The notes below the pieces were generated by a model. It was given only the letters and a program-made list of their open reading frames with translations. It was not told where the DNA came from and searched no databases. Made by a program: the position numbers and the translations under genes. Below are positions 61,101 to 64,000 of a stretch of DNA of 64,000 nucleotides, piece after piece (the stretch's first letter is position 1; each line of letters opens with the position of its first letter). Origin of the DNA: Coptis chinensis (lineage: Eukaryota; Streptophyta; Magnoliopsida; Ranunculales; Ranunculaceae). Where the stretch lies: contig CM027382.1 in assembly GCA_015680905.1 (NCBI GenBank), positions 7,351,501 to 7,415,500 on the forward strand, in the 5' to 3' direction.

Positions 61101-61500
61101 TGGGAAAGCGGTGGAATGGTATGTGTGATTTGGATTCTCACTTTGGAGCAAATCTGGGGAGTTTAGTTTATTAGGTCCGATCTTTGGAATGATGTAATAA
61201 CGTAGGTTACATTTTTTATATGACATGAGAATACGATGTTGGAAACAAGTTATTCTTAAAGTTTGTTTATGTTTGTATTGGGATGGAAGAAAGTTTTAAT
61301 AAAGTGATAGTTGAGGAATTTGGAGATTTTTGTTGTTAAGTTGATCCCTGTTGTGATGTGGGTTTTAGGTTTTGACATGTGTTGTATTCCCCGTCATAGC
61401 CTGGGTTTTTAGACAATTGAACCAAGTGATGGTTGAGATATTTATATTTCAATTATTCATTTTTTTTAATTGTTTAGAAATTCGTCCGCTGTGACACTCG
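58199..61500. mobile_element. Long leader of the gypsy element, probably with a nested insertion
   Basis: The stretch starts TATAACACCCCGTGTTTT and ends with CGCTGTGACA near 61,480-61,495, a pair of ends often seen for LTR-like insertions in plants (in minus orientation TGTCACAGC to GGGGTGTTATA). It holds a TATA-like AGTATATAAAC near 58,658 and no domain that I recognise. It separates gag from the 5' LTR by over 3 kb. A 4-bp TGAC occurs at both edges but is too short to prove target duplication. It could instead be native leader. Confidence 0.45.
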
Positions 61501-61769
61501 ACGCGTTAAATTTGTTTTCTTGATTGTTATTCTTGCTCTCCAATTGTTGGAACCGGCCTACCCGAGTTGATGGATCCGCATGCGTGAATACCCACTCTCT
61601 CGGTCCTTGAGATGGCGAGGACCATCGGACTTGGAAAATGAATTCGGCAGTGAAGGTGAATGCCGAACTTGTGGCGGTAAAAGGGATACTTTCACCGTTG
61701 TTTGTTTTTAGAAGTCATTGACGTAACTTTTTTTTTTGTGGTTGAGTGGTAGGAGCGAAAAGCCAAATA

Positions 61770-62775
61770 TGTTTCAAATAAGATTTGCCAAAAACACACC
61801 ATGGTTGAGGGGTTGTGAGTAATGTGTTTTGGAGATGGTGAAGGAGATGGTGATTGGGGAAAGATGAGATTTGGACTTCGGTTTTGAAGTTGCCTACGTA
61901 CCCAAAGATATTGCTTGGGATCAAGTCTCGATTGCGTAGTTCTAGAAAAATGATGAAGGTTGGATTTTATAGGTAGCATTGGTGATAGTTACTTCCTCGT
62001 TCTCCAATATTCCAATCGTGGGAAGAAGTTGGAGAACTGGCGGGAGAACTGTCCAATCATGGGATGAAGTTGGAGATTCGGTAAAGGCGGGGCATTTTAT
62101 TTTCGATGGGATGAAGTTGGAGAACTGGCGGGACATATGTCAGCTCGTGGAATGAAGTTGGAGAACTGGCGGGAGAACTGTCAGCTCGTGGAATGAAGTT
62201 GGAGAACTGGCGGGAGAACTGTCAGCTCGTGGGATGAAGTTGGAGAACTGGCGGGACATCTGTCAGCTCGTGGGATGAAGTTGGAGAACTGGCGGGAGAA
62301 CTGTCCAATCATGGGATGAAGTTGGAGAGCTGGCGGGGCAACTGTCAGCTCGTGGGATGAAGTTAGAGAGCTGGCCGGGGACATATGTCACTCGTGGAAT
62401 GAAGTTGGAGAAGGGCATGGGAGAACCGGCTTTCGTGGAATGTAGAAGCTTCGGCATGGGCTTTTTCATAGATAAGCTCGAGCATGGGCTCTGGCGTGGG
62501 CTTGTTTTGTTAGGCTCGGCGTGGGCTTGTTTATAGTTAAGCTCTGAGCATGGGCTCTGAGCGTGGGCTTGTTTATAGTTGGGCTCTGAGCATGGGCTCT
62601 GAGCGTGGGCTTGTTTATAGTTGGGCTCTGAGCGTGGGCTTGTTTATAGTTGGGCTCTGAGCGTGGGCTTGTTTATAGTTGGGCTCTGAGCGTGGGCTTG
62701 TTTATAGTTGGGCTCTGAGCATGGGCTTGTATTGAATTGGGCTTATATTGGGCCACATTTGTGGGGGCCGGAACA
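61770..62775 (-). repeat. LTR (5' LTR) of the large gypsy element
   Basis: 1,006 bp partner of 45020-45972, with the 41-bp array at about 62,010-62,400 and the 30-bp array at about 62,470-62,720. The sequence next to it (61,752-61,769; minus strand TTTGGCTTTTCGCTCC) is where the primer site should be, but I could not assign a tRNA. Confidence 0.88.
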
Positions 62776-62780
62776 AATAC
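62776..62780. repeat. 5-bp target site duplication AATAC, right copy
   Basis: Partner of 45015-45019. Confidence 0.8.
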
Positions 62781-62797
62781 ACTACGCCCACTTGAAA

Positions 62798-64000
62798 AGA
62801 TTTATCACATGAACGTGTCTTACGAACCGGTGTCGTTATATTAAATTATTCTAAAAAATATTAGCAACTATGCATAGCTTTGAGATATGAAAATTATATT
62901 AATTACTCATTTAAATTTCTTACACCTCTCTATAAAAAGGAAACATCAAACTTTGATAAAACTAATCGACTTTTTTTTATTGTTAGGTTTAACAATAAAA
63001 GTTTGATTAAAGTTTTGTTAGAATGCCCAATGTGGCGAAGATAATATTGAAGCTACATGAATAGCAAGACATTTCTAATCACAATAAATGAATTATGACT
63101 AACACTACTTAAAATGCAAAACTATATTTGTCAAGACATTTATTCCCTCTACATATAATACAAATATATTTTAGGGTTATTAGTTCAATGTATTTACATC
63201 AAGTTTCTGATTTTTTCATTAATTATTTTTGAGGTTAGTTTAATGTAGCACGTTGCATCCAATTTCTAATTTCTCATTAATTATTTTTGAGGTTAGTTCA
63301 ATGCGGTTGCATCAAGTTTTCAATTTCTCATTAATTATTATTTGAGATTAGTTCAAAGGCAATTGCATCCACTTTATGATTTTCCGTTAGTTATTCATTA
63401 AGGTTAATTCAGTACAGTTGCATCCGGCCAATTTTCGATGTTTCGTTAATTAGTATTTGAGATTAGTTCATTGCATTTGCATCCAGGTTCCAATCTCCCG
63501 TTAATTACTCTTTGAGGTTAGTTCAATACATCTGCATCCAGTTTCTGATTTCCCGTTAATTGTTTTTCTAGGTTAGTTCAATAGTTTAAAATTTCTATAC
63601 AGTTTGCATACATGTAAGAGTCTGTTTTTATAAACTCGCTTTCATTTTGGGTTCTTAATTACTCGTAATTACTCATGTGAGAAGGCTATTATGCTTTGAG
63701 ATTAGTGCGATGCAGTTACATTCGACTTCCAATTTTCAGTTAACTATTTTTTGAGGTTATTTCAATGCATTTGCATTCAATTTCTGATTTCCCATTAGTT
63801 AATCTCTTATTTTAATTTAATACAGTTGCATTCAGTTTTTGGTTTTCCGTTAATTATTCTTTGAGGTTAGTTCAATGCAGTTGCATCCAATTTTCGATTT
63901 TATGTTAATTGTTCTTTGAGGTTAGTTCAATGCATTTGCATCAAGTTTTCGATTTCCCATTAATTATATTTTTAGGTTAGTTCAATACAGTTACATCAAA
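62798..64000 (-). mobile_element. Helitron-like element, reverse orientation, with 55-bp minisatellite, cut by window end
   Basis: Read on the minus strand, 62,798-63,130 matches the terminal block at about 1,885-2,140 (TTGCTAATATTTTT, ATTTAATATAACGACACC, CTATGCATAGTTGCT), and 63,180-64,000 holds the same 55-bp minisatellite (GAGGTTAGTTCAATGCAG, TTGCATCCAATTTTCG, TTTCCCGTTAATTA on the plus strand). The terminal hairpin here is decayed, so the exact end is unclear. The element continues beyond the window. Confidence 0.65.

Larger units (their letters stand above)
45020..62775 (-). mobile_element. Large Ty3/gypsy LTR retroelement, Tat-lineage-like (Retand/Ogre relatives), 17.8 kb
   Basis: The LTRs 45020-45972 and 61770-62775 start TGTT and end AACA on the minus strand, with 5-bp target duplications AATAC on both sides. 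Orientation is minus, set by the polypurine tract next to the left LTR and by the minus-strand gag-pol order. Parts, in sense order: 5' LTR, long leader with a possible nested insertion (about 58.2-61.5 kb), gag (about 56.7-57.6 kb), protease, reverse transcriptase, RNase H, integrase, a 45-bp tandem array, an antisense gene-like region, and the 3' LTR. The last two features favour the Tat lineage. The coding parts are broken by many lesions. The LTRs share long near-identical stretches apart from repeat-copy differences, so the insertion is fairly young. The length includes spacer and repeats well beyond a normal gypsy element. Confidence 0.85.

Overview
The window is plant nuclear DNA, most likely from a eudicot. 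The genes are AT-rich with many GT-AG introns, their products match plant families closely (a DUF21/CNNM-type membrane protein, an NMCP2/CRWN4-type lamin-like protein, an HD-Zip II factor, a MES11-type methylesterase), and plant transposons of several classes fill most of the rest. I cannot name the species.

Layout. 1-2.16 kb: a Helitron-like repeat with a 55-bp minisatellite. 2.8-7.2 kb (minus): an 11-exon DUF21/CBS gene with a MITE filling one intron. 8.4-13.45 kb (minus): a 7-exon NMCP2/CRWN4-like gene. 14-18 kb: AT-rich spacer with two families of tandem repeats. 18.2-31.54 kb: one hAT transposon with an intact 8-bp target duplication; its transposase gene is split by an LTR retroelement (21.6-30.3 kb, minus) that carries its own 5-bp target duplication. 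32.5-34.4 kb (plus): a MES11-like methylesterase gene that looks broken. 35.1-37.0 kb (minus): a 5-exon gene whose product resembles the small NOPCHAP1/DUF4598 family. 38.8-39.5 kb: a TRIM-like retroelement. About 39.6 kb: a LINE RNase H scrap. 42.4-43.6 kb (plus): an HD-Zip II gene. 45.02-62.78 kb: a 17.8-kb Ty3/gypsy retroelement (minus) with 5-bp target duplications, sense-strand gag-pol remains and a separate gene-like region on the opposite strand. 62.8-64 kb: the same Helitron-like repeat family as at the left end, inverted.

The host genes form no operon-like unit. The DUF21 and NMCP2 genes run head-to-tail; the methylesterase and NOPCHAP1-like genes converge. About two thirds of the window is transposon-derived. 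The most unusual element is the large gypsy element: between its integrase region and 3' LTR it holds an antisense, TATA-led, apparently intron-bearing gene-like region, plus a GC-rich 45-bp tandem array lying between the two converging 3' ends. This layout fits the Tat lineage (Retand/Ogre relatives), in which additional antisense ORFs are known.

Exon joins of host genes were worked out by hand from splice signals, phase and remembered family sequence. All three intact multi-exon joins of more than three exons, and the HD-Zip join, sum to a multiple of three. No database search was run.
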